DNA from: Acanthochlamys bracteata
Taxonomy: Eukaryota > Streptophyta > Magnoliopsida > Pandanales > Velloziaceae
NCBI GenBank assembly: GCA_019914995.1
Contig: CM034141.1
Span: forward strand, 5,062,001-5,126,000
Direction: 5' to 3'
Length of the DNA stretch: 64,000 nucleotides
Below are positions 1 through 12,329 of this stretch, piece after piece. The number at the start of each line of letters is the position of its first letter. Position 1 is the stretch's first letter. The translations under genes and the position numbers were made by a program. The notes under the pieces are model-generated. The model ran no database searches, was not told the origin of the DNA, and worked only from the letters and a program-made list of their open reading frames with translations.

Positions 1-1617
1 TGATATAGATCCTTCAAACTTGTAACTTTCTATTCCTTCACAGATCTACAAAACAGAATGAGAAGTACATCGACTAAATTCTCAAGAGCCTATTCGGGGA
101 TGTTTAAAAATGCTTTTGAAAAAAAGTTTTCTATAACAAAAATATTTTAAAAATTTGGACACAAATTTTATTTTTTCATTTAAAAAATATTAAAATAGAT
201 AAAAATAAAATTTTATGATAAATTTCTTTTAATATTTTATAAAATATTATAAATTAGAAAATAAAAATAAAAATATAGAATGAAAAGTAGATAAAAAGTA
301 TCTCAAATAGCACTTGCTGACATATTGGAGCTACAAATTCACTTCTCGTGAACATGAACTTTACATTAAGATTCTAGAATATTTGGACCAAAATTCCGAT
401 CAGATTATTTAACAAGCTTAACAACAATTCCTCAGAACCTAACACTATAAGCCAATAAGGTTGACTAGAAATTAGAAAGCAAAAAAGATCAATTAAAATC
501 TCAAATATTCAAAAGAGATTCCCCAACGCGTCACATAAAAGATAGTGACCTTTCTAATGTTCCCCTCTATTTGTCCATGTTTGAACACTTTTGACTCTAA
601 TCTCCAACCGATCAACGGTTGACAATCACAGTTGAATTGCCAATGGTTGAGATTTAGTCCAATCAATCACTTTGCGAATTAAAAAAAAGCAAAAATCCAA
701 AAAGCAACAAAAAAAAAAAAATTGGAAATCCCATACTACTTCATTCACATTTTATTTCTTCATTCATAGAAAGTAGACGTGTGAAACACAAAGGGTTCTA
801 CTTCGTTGCTGTTGCAGCGTTCCTGCTGCTGCTGTTGTTCTTATGGTTGTGTATAAGAAGTTTGATTTTAAGAATCATTTTAGGTTGAAAATTAAATCTT
901 GTTGCATAATTTCATCAATCTTTTTATCAGTTTTTTCTATCACATTGATGTCGATGGGAAAAAAATAGAACCAGAAGAATAAGAAACAGGAAAGACCACT
1001 GTTTGCAAAGTCAAGCAAAGCTAATACTGTACAAGAAAAAGAAACGAAGAAGAATAATTTAGCAAAACAACACCTACCAACTGTTCGATCACGCCTCACT
1101 GACTTCTTCCTCGATTTTCCCAAAAATTCCCCATCTATAAGATGAAGCAGAGTTTACAAATATAACAGAGCAGAGTTCAGAAATCCATTGAGATTAGTGT
1201 AGAAGAAAGAAAACCTTTACCTTTGTTTTATTCGATTGAGGTTCATCTTCAAGGCAGCCCCCAAAGCCGCAGCAACTGCTCGACATGCTCCCGCTCTCTG
1301 GATCCGTTAATTAATCCTCAGTGTGGTTCAGCTGGAATATTCCACCTCACCAGAATCTACCATCACAAAAAAAGCATCAATCTTTCCGAAATCCGAAAGC
1401 CGCCGTTGTCAACAGAAACAGAAAGAAAGAAGAAGGAGAGTTCTTCTATATATAAGAATAAGGTGAAAACAAAAAATCGTACTTTGGTACTCCACACACC
1501 TAGATATCTTTGATATTCTCGATTCAACCCAAATTCAACTCTCAGATTTTCTCTCTTCAGAGAGAGAAATTGTTTTCAGATATTCAATGAGAGAGAAAAT
1601 CTGAAAACTTTGATAGA
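1..1617. other. upstream non-coding region with leader of the first gene
   Basis: No convincing coding sequence is seen. Bases about 96-315 are a degenerate AT-rich block that begins with a GGGGATGTTT-type end and closes with a related inverted end, so it may be an old hAT-like MITE. I found no target duplication for it. The stretch from about 1,500 to 1,617, which is rich in CT and GA runs, looks like the 5' untranslated leader of the gene whose ATG is at 1,618. The short open frames here have no recognisable domain. Confidence 0.45.
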
Positions 1618-4600
1618 ATGAGAATGGATCAGTCGCACTCATCATCATCATCATCAACAAGCGAAGCTAATGTCGTTGCGGTGGAAGTCATCGCCGGTAG
1701 TTCGAAAGCGGAAGAATGGTCAGGTGGTTGGACATCTCTTCAATCTGGCGACGTTCTCGAAGAACTCCGTTTCGGCAACGTGAGCAACAACAACAACAAC
1801 AACGGAGGACCCAGGTCATCATCACCCTCATCACAATTAATACGAGCTCCGTTCAAAGGAGGAAAGAGTGGAGTACAGAAACTTCTACAGGGAGCTTACA
1901 GGAAAGGAGACACTTCCATTACCGTGCGAGTGCGGCGAGTGGTAGGCAATGGAGGAGTGCTTGCCGATGAATGGGCTGAGATGCAGGCTTGTGTTGTGCC
2001 GCATAGTTCCGGTAGTACTGGAAGGAAGCAGCAGTACGTAGTAAGGTCTATACATGATCCCAACTACGCCGTCGGCTTCGTCGACCGGTCCGAGTCGGAG
2101 TGCATCGCAATCCAAGGTAAGGGTTTTCTTTTTCTTCTTCTTTTAGTAGAAAACTATTTTTATTTTTTCTACAAAGTTGCAGATTCTGGTTTCTTTTTAT
2201 TTGGTGGTTTGCTGTTGGATGGTGTTGCGCTGACTTTGTTTCTATTTTGGTTTCTTGTTACTCTAAATATTCTTTTAACTAAAAAGGATGAATGCATTTT
2301 TTTGGTAGAAGGCTTTTTACATACTCTGTTAAATTCAGAAGTATCACAAATTCTTATTTTTTTAAAAATAATTCTGAATCCAAGACGTGTGCTGAAAATT
2401 CGGATGCTCTCACTTATTAAATTTGATTGTATGAGGACCATATAGCTAGTTTCAGGTTTCTCTTATGGTTTTTACTTCTCCCCCATTACTAGGATAAGAA
2501 ATAACATTTCATGGTAATAGTAATAAAGACAGTTAATCCTACTTGGAGTCTTGGAGAGGAAGATAAATTAGAAGAATTTTAACTCATCTTTTTCTTAGAA
2601 TGTTAGCATAACAAGGAAGTGAGACTTTATTTCTTTGAAAGCTCATGCATGACCGTGCGGTTTTAACTTTTTCTTATTTCTGGAAGTGAAGGTTTTTATT
2701 AATTTAAGGAAAATCTTTGTTAGATAGTAGGAAAGGGACGAGTTGCTTCATGTGGACAAGTTTTAGAAAATCGTGTGTTTCTTTTGAGAAAAGATACCAA
2801 CATATTGCTACTAATTATGAAGTCAATATGTTTGGAGTCTTTCAGTTTTAGGTCTACTAAATATGCTACATGCTAGGTTTTCTAAAAACAATAAAATTAA
2901 AAAATAAACTACAAGATAGTGATATTAGAACTTCGAATATTTCTATGTCATTTTCATTTGGATAAGATGTATACTAGCTGGTTAGACTCTTCAGGAAATT
3001 TAAGGATTCCATTTCTGGCTACTTGTTTCTGTAGCTTGCATTTGGCATTTTCCTTTAGCAAGCTTGAGGCTTACCCGATGAAAAGCTTTTGGTGATGAGC
3101 ATAGAATCCCTTAGCTTTTACCATCTCTATTTGCTTTAAACAAGTTTTCAAGAAATACTTCTTTCAAATTTAACCCAATTGAGAAAGGCAGGTTTGGGGA
3201 TACAGCGATATTGATAGTTTGTATCCCAGTAACCTGTATGTATGATTTTGCGTTATTTCAAACTCTCCATTGCATATTTTTGAGTTATAATCTCTTGTCT
3301 CGTTACTGCTCCTTACAGATACCTGAGTATTTATCTCCTCGAGGTTTTTTCATTTGGTCCTTGGTTCAAGGAACAGCAAATTAGATATGCTTGCTTTGCA
3401 ACGTAGAATTATCTATATCATGATTATCTTATTAAAATAAATCTATATGGTGAAGTCCTTAATGTAACTTTTTGATGGCACCGAAACCTACTCTCCTGCT
3501 TAAGTTATTACTAAATTTATGAATGGAGAATGTCATTTTTGTTAATGGTATTGTTTAACTCAAACCAAATCCTGATTGTGCCTTTGAATGCGAAGCATTG
3601 GACTTTCCACCACAACAAGGTGCTTAGATTATTGGCGTTGAAGTGCTTTACAGAATTGTTAATGTTACTGTGAAAGGAGTGAAGGTTTCTAAGTAACCGG
3701 CCTTTGCCAGATTTATATTGTTGTCTGAGCTGGTGAGGGTCCTTGATGCAATGTAAGCACTGTGCCATAAGGTGGTCCTGTTGTTTATTTTACCCAGTAA
3801 ACAATGATTATTTTAGGAGAACGGAATTCTGCACCATGGATCCCCAAAACATAGCCAAGCTGCCAATTATTAATTTCCAGCTGCATTATATTATAAGTTT
3901 CTCCCGAGCTGAGGCTACTTTTTATTTTAATGCAAGTTTCTTCACTAACTTGTTAATTACCAACTTAAGCCTGAGCTCTTTAAGTATCTAGACACCTTAG
4001 TGTCGAACATGTTCACAGTTATAAAAGACACTGTTTATATGTTGATCACTGTTTATGTCTGAAGGATCAAAGAGTTCAAGGGTGAATTTCGCCCTAAGCA
4101 ATGCTCAAGTCCAGGATGGCTATGTATCATACCCGTGGGATAAGAAAATGAGACAGTCTCTGCGAGTACCTAATGCGAGCAGCTTCCTGTCACTACTTTT
4201 TCTTCCCAGGGCATCTGATCCCTCTGGTTCTCGCTACAACAACATGGAAGATACTTTGGCAAGGGCAAATGCATGGCTCAACTCTGCCCAGGCTGCTGGC
4301 GTCCCTGTTATGTTCGTGAACATCCAGACTGAGGCTCTGCTTACTAAGGTACTAAAAGATGAAGGATACAAATTCTTTCTGAAACAAGATTTATGACTCT
4401 ATGCTCTATTCATGTACCAAGATTTATGACTTCATTGACAGATTTCTGGTGAAATTGCTTCCTCAACTGTGAAGCCAGGGTCACTGTCTGACCTTTCTGA
4501 TCTTGCTAACGCAAGTCTCTATGGTTTTGAGGATTACCATGGGGTCGACATAGGGGTGGTGAGGGCTGTTCGGCTTTGGTATGCTCCTCTTGCTGGAGAA

Positions 4601-5667
4601 ATGTCGGTGGAGATCAAGCTACGAGAAGGTGATACCAAGCTTGGATTTGCCATCAGCCGCACTGAAGAGGTATGCCTTCTTTCTTTCCTTATTTTTTTCC
4701 TCAACTGTTTTCAGCTATACGTTGGCTTCTTTCCATTTTCCTTCATTTGACTAGTTTCCCTGCCTTGATTATTGACAATCATAATCGTCATAAAGCTGTT
4801 TGGCTTTGACTACTACAGAATAACAGATGCACTTGAGCTGCATATATATTAGAACCAGTGAAGAATTAGTACTTCAGAATATTTGCGAAGCATGATGTCT
4901 ATTGGACCGTCTATTCTTATGATGCAACTTTTATTTCTCTTCTTCCTTAGAATATGTTAAAGTTCATCTGGTTGGCTCGCCCTTATACTTCAATTCCTGC
5001 TACTAGCTTAACTTTCTTTTGAATTAAATCGTCCAATTTCCCTAAATAACACATAGCTCATGCCTCGATTCCTTTTTGTGTTCGTTTATCTCACCTATGA
5101 ACTTTTTATTTCAAGAAAGCAGCTGGCTATGAGCTTATGGAATTCTTGGGTTATTTAAATTTAAGCTCTAGAAACCTTGTTCTTGGTCCTTTTTCATTGT
5201 AGGGGTTCATCTACATATCCTCTGTTGTTGAAGATAATGATGATAGAGTGGCTTCTACTCGTTTGGGTCTTAGAGAGCTGTTCAAAGCAGCACAAAGGGA
5301 AAGCAAGCTTCTGGTCATATCTAGGCTTGCCAATGAGAAGATCCTCCCATGGATGGTGGCTTCCACCGGGGCTATCCGGTGCTTCGACACAGTCTCTGTG
5401 AGCCAGAAGCTCTCGCTGCACCGCCACGCTCTTCGCCCTATCCTGCTCCATATCTTCATGTGGGATCCGCCCTCTGTCAGTCGTAGTAGCAGAACGGAAC
5501 TGTATGTGGACTCATCTCCTTCTACTATCCCCCCTCCCCCTAATAAGAGTCTGATGCACCCGAACACAGTTTCCGACCTTAACCCTGGCAGGGCTATTGG
5601 AAAGGATACTGCTGGCAACGCCTCCTTCAGATTCCAGGAAGTATCCCTTCCAAGCAACTGGGTCTGA
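1618..5667 (+). CDS. conserved plant protein of unknown function, 4 exons, 491 aa
   Basis: Exons join(1618..2116, 4065..4348, 4442..4669, 5203..5667). All introns are GT-AG and the phases agree, giving 492 codons including the stop. Residues 1-70 are low complexity (Ser and Asn runs). The rest is a compact, conserved-looking protein. The stretch from the end of exon 3 into exon 4 (KLGFAISRTEEGFIYISSV) reads like the core of a PDZ-type fold, but that is only a resemblance. There is no signal peptide and no membrane segment. I recall similar full-length proteins of unknown function in other land plants but no assigned role. The first intron (1.95 kb) is the longest; a short open frame beginning at the ATG at 4,055 is mostly exon 2 plus a few intronic bases. 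The start at 1,618 is preferred because the frame is open from there; a second ATG lies two codons downstream. An AATAAA-type signal occurs near 5,915. Confidence 0.85.
2117..4064 (+). other. intron 1 of the unknown-function gene
   Basis: This is a 1.95-kb GT-AG intron between codon position 1 of exon 1 and position 2 of exon 2. It is T-rich and I see no nested gene or clear transposon in it. Open frames on either strand inside it have no recognisable domain. Confidence 0.7.
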
Positions 5668-6440
5668 CCAGTCCTCCTAGTAAAAATTTCTGTACCTAGT
5701 GGTGCTATTATTAATCTAAGCATACTGAAAAGCAAGACTAGTAGATCTTACTATTGCTCTCCCATGCTAGGTAGTGCGACGGCATTGATGTTTGTGTGAT
5801 GTATAAGTGCCTTAGAACTACAGTGGTATATGTAGTTAACGTCCCAAAGTTCTGTTTATGTACCAACACTGTCCTGTACAGTATGTAAACATGTTTCCAC
5901 TCACATCGTACTGTAATAAAACATGTTGGTCTACGGATCAATCAAAATTGTATGCTAGTTTGATATGTAAGGGCTTGTGTTATAAAAATGAGAAATAGTT
6001 TTGTGCTACATGAAACTTTACTTACGTTCCAGTTTTCTTACAGAAGTCAGGTATTAATTTGAGTTCACTTTTCTTTTCTGCTTTTGGTTACATTGGAGAC
6101 CTTTCACTTGCTGACAAAACCAATCGGTAATACTATGAGTTCCTCAGTGTCTCACTAGATTACCACAACAATATATAGTTCAATATCAAACACAACATAA
6201 TTCAATAGGGTTGCAATTAAGCTCTTCATGATCATAACCTTACATTTACCGTTGCATTAGATTCTTTGGCACCTAATTGTAGTACAACTTCCACACCATT
6301 TGAACCTAGTAACTGATCAGCTGAAAACTCAATAGAAAACTCCAAACTGTTTCTGATCCCACACAAAACAACACCATCACCGAAACCTCTAGACAATGAA
6401 AAACTCATGACACACTTTTCTATCATCTAATCAACCTCTG

Positions 6441-6450
6441 ATTATAAATT
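6441..6450 (+). promoter_or_regulatory. probable TATA box of the lipid-transfer-like gene
   Basis: ATTATAAATT lies about 90 bp before the ATG at 6,533. That spacing suits a TATA box with a leader of roughly 60 nt. The assignment rests on motif and position only. Confidence 0.4.
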
Positions 6451-6532
6451 CCTTCAGTTTCAGAACAAAAGGTAATCAATTCTTCGTACTGTTACCTCTT
6501 CTACTTCTTAATATCCTTCAAATTTCAGAATA

Positions 6533-6969
6533 ATGACAGCGTTCTGCAGTTCCAGATTGACTGTTACGACTGCATTGCTAGCATCCCTGCTCCTAATTTC
6601 ATGCCTAGCTACCAGTGTAACAGCCGATGGAGCTGGAGTTTGTCCTACAACATTCTTCGCAGCATTGGTGCAGCTGACTCCATGCCGCACGGCAGTGTCA
6701 CCATTCAGTTCAATGCCACCAACTGATGAATGTTGCAGTGCAATTAACACCCTTGGCCAACCCTGTCTATGCAAGCTCATCAATGGCCCGACAATAGGTG
6801 GAATAGATCGGTCCATGGCCACACAACTGCCTAGCAAATGCGGCATAAACTTCCAACCATGTAAATTTTTCTCTCATATATATTATGAAATTTTACATTG
6901 GGCATAATTAATTCTACTCAGGCAGTAATTTCTTTTGTGTTTTTTTGTGCAGGCGATATGTTACCATGA
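6533..6969 (+). CDS. secreted 8-cysteine lipid-transfer-type protein, 114 aa
   Basis: Exons join(6533..6860, 6953..6969). An N-terminal signal peptide (about residues 1-31, hydrophobic core TALLASLLLISCL) is followed by the plant eight-cysteine motif: C1, then 13 residues to C2, 15 to the CC pair, 9 to CLC, 22 to C7 and 6 to C8. This is the four-disulfide fold of non-specific lipid transfer proteins and relatives, which bind lipids in the apoplast. The spacing is closer to small LTP/DIR1-like members than to LTP1, and I do not assign a subtype. The intron splits the last cysteine codon (T|GC). Without the 17-nt final exon (last residues DMLP) the eighth cysteine would be lost, which supports this model over reading on to the stop at 6,907. 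There is no long C-terminal tail, so a GPI anchor is unlikely. Confidence 0.85.
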
Positions 6970-8439
6970 AGTACGAAGACCAACGTTTTTCTGAGATAAA
7001 TTGTCGAGAAGTTTAACAGTTTAATTTATATATGTACGGGATGTTGTGTCAGAAGATAAATGGTAGCTAAATAAAAAGGTTCACTTTGAGAGTTTCTGCA
7101 GTTTTCTCTTGTTGAGTTCTTGAGAAGAAAAGAAAGAAATGTATATATCTGTTAGTAAAGAGGATCAGCTTGTTATAGATTATGTAGGATATTCCTTTGA
7201 AGATGTTGTAGGATCGGATCCTAAGCTAAAATGATCAGTCAACCACTTAGAATTTAGCAGCTCCACATATAAGCACATGGTCTTTCTAACACCCATCCAA
7301 TGTGAGACTTAAAAGGCATGAGTTGTTAAGCACAACACATCCAGGATCATTAGCTAGCTCAAGGTGAATTGCTAACCCACATTTAAATTGACTAGTCTGT
7401 TTTTTCAATTAGACACTATTCCAAAACTCCATCCCTATTAATCCTGATTTAGTCCTAACTTGAATGCCCAACAGATGTTTATACAGTAGGTTTATATAGA
7501 AAAGAGATATAAAAGGTCGATCTTAACCAAGAAATGTGGTAGAGCTGGACGATATAGGAGAATACTCTAATCTTCCTTACTTGGAAAGATGCAGTAAGTT
7601 TGTTTGTCGTCCGTTGATGTTCCGAGAGTGCGTCACTGTGTATAGTCTGCAAGACGAGAGCGTTAAGGTCACTAAAAGATTAGAAAAGTTTAAAACTACT
7701 GAATGGCAACGATACTGAATTCTTCATCTTTATGCTAAGCATTGATTTCTTTGCTTTCATATTTAAACTAAGATATAGAAAGATTGTTAATCTATTTAAA
7801 CACAAGAACTTCTCCAAAAATACATAGCGACTATGATAAGCATTTATTTTGTTTCTTTTTGTTGAAACTATATTATGATACTTTCGGAGAAAGTTTTTTT
7901 TAAAAGTTTGTTATAATTTGTAATATAGATCATCATGCGTCAGTGTCATGGAAGCTCAGAAGTTACAAATTCAAGCAGAGTGCGTACTCACTTGGGCAAT
8001 AGCACAAACACTTGATAGGCAAAAACGTTGGAATACTCGATGTTGCTGGTGCTTTGTGAATACTCGTTTCTCGGCAAATACCCCGCCTGTACTCAGGTAT
8101 TTATGTAGAGAATAGAAACCGATCGATCATGAGAAAATTGGTAATGTGTAGACAAAATCATCGAAGCCCAGAAATTATTGATATATAGAAGCTCCACTTG
8201 GTATACTCAGTTGGGCATTAACACAAACGATTGGCAGGCGAGCAACAACATCGTATAACAACAACATCAAATGTAGTCATGCATCTGCGCCGAGCAGCGA
8301 GATCGTTGGTGTTGCGTCGTCTATTAGTCTATTACTAGAAAATAACATCAAACTTAGTAGTATTAAAAAAAATAATTTGAAAAAATTTATTCGACCCTAG
8401 AACAAATTGCGCTCGGTCCTAAGACCATTATTAGCTCTC
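6970..8439. other. intergenic region with weak direct repeats
   Basis: No gene is recognised. A 60-codon open frame at 7,536-7,718 (+) has no family signature. Two imperfect copies of a segment containing CTCACTTGGGCAATAGCACA and its variant CTCAGTTGGGCATTAACACA lie near 8,000 and 8,205, which suggests an old local duplication just upstream of the MCTP relic. Confidence 0.4.
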
Positions 8440-9154
8440 TCCGAGACGCAACGAAGCAGTAATACTGAGTACAGTGTGAAAGACGCTGGCTCTGAACACG
8501 GCGATGACCGATGGCCGGTCGGTGTAAGTCCATGGACGAACGCTGCCAGCAAGATCGATCAAGTTGAACAGATGTACTATCTCTATGCTCGTGTCTTCAA
8601 GGCCCGTGACCTTCCCACAAGTCCGGTCACCGGTGACCCTTACGCCGAAATCAAGCTCGGCAACTACAAGGGCACTATGACGTACATGATGAAGAACCCC
8701 ACGCAGGAAGGGAACCAAATCTCGCCTTCTTGAAAGAACGCGTTCAGTCTTCTTTGCTTGAAGTCTTCATCAAGGACAAAGAAATGGTAGGGCAAGACGA
8801 GTACATGGGTCGTTTACTTTTTATCTCAACGAAGTTCCGTCGAGAGTGCAGCCCAACAGCCCGCTGGCGCCGCAGTGGTATCCGTTGGAGGGCGGTAGAG
8901 CAATGAAGGTTCGCGGAAAGGTAAAGCTTTGCTGTTTGGATCGGGACGCAGGCGGAAGAGCCGTTCTCGGAGGCGTGGCGTGCTAATGCTGTCGCTATTA
9001 ACGGCGAGGCAGCGATGCTTACTACTCGATCGAAAGTTTATGTTCGCCAAAGCCGTGGGATCTTCGTGTTAATGTGATCGAAGCCCAGGACTTGGAACCT
9101 AACGAGCGCGGTTGTGCTCCTGTAGCCTTCGTCAGAGTACAACTCGGCAACCAG

Positions 9155-9226
9155 GTATGAAATTGTTCCCAACTCTTTAAGCTGTAATAGAAATGTGGAT
9201 TGATCACTGATGTCTTGGGCATGCAG
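9155..9226 (+). other. retained 72-bp intron in the MCTP pseudogene
   Basis: GTATGA opens it and GCATGCAG closes it. Joining the flanks in phase 0 gives GNQ followed by VLRT, which lines up with GNQLGRT of the intact MCTP. The intact gene is continuous at this point. Confidence 0.7.
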
Positions 9227-9969
9227 GTGCTGAGAACAAAGGTTGCAATCGATCGAACACGTAATCCGGTATGGAATGAGGACCTCGTCTTCGTTGCGGC
9301 GGAGCCCCTTTGAGGAGCAACTGGTGCTTTCAGTGGAGGACCGGGTGACACCAAGGAAGATGAAGTGCTCGGAAGAGTACCCGTGCCACCAGCAACGTTT
9401 GAAAAACGGCTTGATTACAAACCGGTGCCATCATGGTGGTTTGATCTTGAGAAGTTTGCTCTCGCCGCATTAGAACCGGATGCAGTTCGGCGAGAGCAGA
9501 GATTCGCTAGCAGGTTACATCTGTGGCAATTTTAGAAGGCGGGGTATCATTTTGTCGATGAATCGAGTTTTTGCACAAGCGACCAACGGACAACAGCAAG
9601 ACAACTCTGGCTCCCTCCAGTTGTGGAAATTGGGTTCATCGGCGCTGAAGGTTTGCTTCCAATGAAGTCCCGTGGCGGTCGAGTAACTACGGACGCCTTC
9701 TGCGTTGCAAAATACGGGCAGAAATTGGTCCGTACGCCACGGTTCTGGACAGTGCAGCACCTCGCTGGAACGAGCAGTACGTTTGAGAGGTCTACAACCC
9801 GTGCCCAGTTATCTCCATGGGCGTGTTCGACAACAGCTCTGCTAGTTCGACACCAACTAAAGACGTAAGAATCGGCAATGTAAGAATCCGTGTCGCCGCA
9901 CAAGCGACTGGATGTACCGCGCCACTTAGATGACGGTGGAACTTCGGCGACTGGATGCACAAGCGGGCT

Positions 9970-10715
9970 AATTTACTCCAAAATAAAGCGGACCATAATA
10001 GATATAAATAATAAAATTAAATTTATGCCATATTTTAGTCCGATTCAGCTCAATTCGTTCTGATATTATGTGACGAATTTAGAATTTTTTTCAAAACTAA
10101 TTAACAATGAGAAGAATGAATTCAAATCTTTATGAATATCATCTCAGTACCATTGATAAGTAATATAGGACTAAACTATTTTTTAACATGTGACGAATTT
10201 AGAATTTTTTTCGAGATGAGACGAGTGAGCCCAAGTTTTTACGAATATGAATTCAGGACCATTGATAAGCAATATGGGACTAAATCTTTCTTTAACATCT
10301 GTCCTCTAGCAGAACGTTTTTTTTTATTTATAAATTGAACTGATGCGGGCTACGTGTTCTGTAATGAATTAGATGAAGCGTGCGATCTGTCCTGAAATGA
10401 ATGAGCTATTTGTCCTACAATATAGCGAACAACTGTTCTTTAAAAATGAAAAAGGCTATCTGCCCTTAAATAAAGCGGGCTAATTTTGCCGTGAAATGAA
10501 GCAGACTATGAAAGCCCTAAATATATATGAATAATAAAATTAGATTTAGCCTACACCTTTGCCCGATTCGGTCCAACCGCTCTGATATCATATGACGAAT
10601 TTAGAATTTTTTTCAAAACCAATTGACAATAATAAAAGTGAGCCTAAATTTTTATTAATATCATCTCAGAATCATTGATAAGTAATATGAGATTAAATTT
10701 TTCTTTAACAAATCT
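9970..10715. repeat. insertion 1 in the MCTP relic: repeated modules
   Basis: This insertion separates the third C2 domain from the following MCTP segment. It contains three related modules starting with TGACGAATTTAGAATTTTTT at 10,070, 10,191 and 10,593. Each continues into a conserved block ending in CATTGATAAGTAATATG-like sequence and TTCTTTAAC. The first and third modules are preceded by matching sequence (ATAAATAATAAAATTA and CCGATTC), so the insertion begins and ends with direct repeats of roughly 200 bp. That could mean LTR-like ends of a very small element or a repeated non-autonomous element. There is no coding content. The exact boundaries are uncertain. Confidence 0.55.
10340..10515. 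repeat. degenerate tandem repeat, unit about 24-26 bp
   Basis: Successive units resemble AAATGAAGCGGGCTATCTGTCCT, with heavy divergence. About six or seven units can be followed by eye between the second and third modules of insertion 1. Confidence 0.55.
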
Positions 10716-10975
10716 CTTTGCCATACACCTTCACCTCTACGCTAGTCCATTGCTTCCAAAAATGCATTACGTACGCCCTTTCACTCAGTCAAGTTGAAGC
10801 ATTGCAACATCAAGCCATGGGCATAATCTCAGCCCACTTGGGCTGAGCGGAGCTGCCTCTGCGAAAGGAAGTCGTTGAATATTAACTCGATGTTGAGTCT
10901 CATCTTTGGAGTATGCCTCGGAGCAAGGCCAACTTTTCCGAATTATGTTGCTTCTACTAATACAAATAAGGTCTT

Positions 10976-11753
10976 GGCTGACTGAAATAATCTGTAGTCA
11001 ACATAACCGAAACAGTAAGCAAAGTTAATTACCGACGGAACTTGTGTTGGTTGATAAATGGTTGGCAAAAACTGGTCGGTAAATTTTTTTCCAACTAACA
11101 AAGGCAAGCTGTCAATAAAGCACTACAACTTACGGACTGAACTACTAGGACCGACTGCTTTAAGCAATCGATAATTTACCGACTAGAAAGCTAGTCGGTA
11201 CGTTACCAACTACAAGTGTAGTCGGTAATTTACTAACTGCTCATCTCGGTAAATTACCGATTGTTCATCATCAAGTAAGTTGGTAAACTACTGACCAGAA
11301 TAGCAATAGCAATCGGCATATCCCTACTGCTCTTTTCAGTCGGAAAGTTGCCAGACCGTTGTTATTCGGTCGGTAAAGTACATACATGTTCTTTCAGTCG
11401 TAATTGATCGAATGTTAGTTGACAAAAGCAGTTCATCATTCAATGCCGTGATTGGTTTCTAAAATTTTATTATACCTTCTACCAATATTTCATTCCTCAT
11501 GCAATTCTATTCACAATTCTTTACTATACATAATATTTAATATATCACCATATACAACATTCAAAAACCAATTCATCAACAAAATCATTCATAAATTATA
11601 CTTTAACTCAATAAAAATAACAATTTGTTCTTACTTGTTTCTAACATCATCGAGATACATTTGCTGAATATGAAAACATAAACTTGGCACTTTAGAGAGC
11701 TGTTCTGGATTTGGCCTATATTTGTAGTAGCGTCTGTCAGGAACAATAACTTT
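10976..11753. mobile_element. insertion 2 in the MCTP relic, probable small CACTA-like element
   Basis: The block separates MCTP sequence ending near 10,975 from sequence resuming at 11,754. Between about 11,025 and 11,410 it is packed with short direct and inverted copies of GTCGGTAA, TCGGTAAATT and ACCGACTG. That resembles the subterminal repeat arrays of CACTA (En/Spm) elements. CACTACAA occurs at 11,121, but it is not at an evident boundary. I see no transposase and no confirmed 3-bp target duplication, so the class is an inference. The right half is AT-rich without features. Confidence 0.4.
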
Positions 11754-12329
11754 TTCCAATGGCTCACCGGAGTCCGGCAATGGACCAATCCGGCAACCAA
11801 CGGACTTGTTCACGCTCTCTTCTTGATTCTGATTTGGTACCCTGAACTTATCCTTCATACATTGTTCCTTTACCTATTCATCAACGGGCTATGGAACTAC
11901 CGGTGGCGGCCACGGTACCCGCCTCACATGGACACAAAACTCTCATGTGCAGAAGCCGCAACGCCTGACGAGACGAGCTCGACGAAGAATTCGACACGTT
12001 CCCAACTTCGTGTACAATGGATACCGTCCATATTCGGTATGATCGGTTACGTAGCATTGCTGGAAGAGTGCAGCCTGTAGTCAGAGACAACGCCACGCAA
12101 GGACAAAGAGTGCAGTCTTTGTTAAGCTGGATTGATCCAAGAGCAAGTGCACTGTTCGTTAAATTTTGCTTCGTTGCAGCAGTGGTGCTGTACGTAATGC
12201 CGTTTAAAGTTTGGCATTGGCGGTGGTCTTTGGTGGCAGAGACATTCAAGGCCCCTCTGTTCCAAGTAACTTCTTCAAGAGGTTGCCTTCAAAAGTTGAT
12301 AGCTTGCTTTGAGCTTGAGAGATGAATAA

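Larger units (their letters stand above)
8440..12313 (+). pseudogene. decayed MCTP (multiple C2 and transmembrane region protein) gene
   Basis: Conceptual translation in shifting frames follows the intact MCTP at 47,243-49,573 from near its N-terminus to near its C-terminus. The first C2 domain lies at about 8,560-8,930 (VEQMYYLYARVFKARDLP). The second lies at about 9,035-9,480, the third at about 9,610-9,925, and the linker before the membrane region at 10,718-10,975. The phosphoribosyltransferase-C-like membrane region is at 11,754-12,230 (YPELILHTLFLYLF). There are many frameshifts (for example near 8,700, 8,820, 8,925, 9,037, 9,310 and 11,970). A 72-bp GT-AG intron survives at 9,155-9,226 after GNQ; the intact gene has none there, so the relic is neither a retrocopy of that gene nor its simple tandem duplicate. 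Two insertions (9,970-10,715 and about 10,976-11,753) split it. It is non-functional as read. Confidence 0.85.

Noticed and set aside
875-1123. 82-codon open frame (-)
   Set aside because: Lies in the presumed promoter region; low-complexity Phe/Ser-rich translation with no domain.
7536-7718. 60-codon open frame (+) downstream of the lipid-transfer gene
   Set aside because: No recognisable motif and no splice partner; length is within chance expectation.
11631-11858. 75-codon open frame (-) across the end of insertion 2
   Set aside because: Half of it is antisense to the MCTP relic; the rest has no motif.
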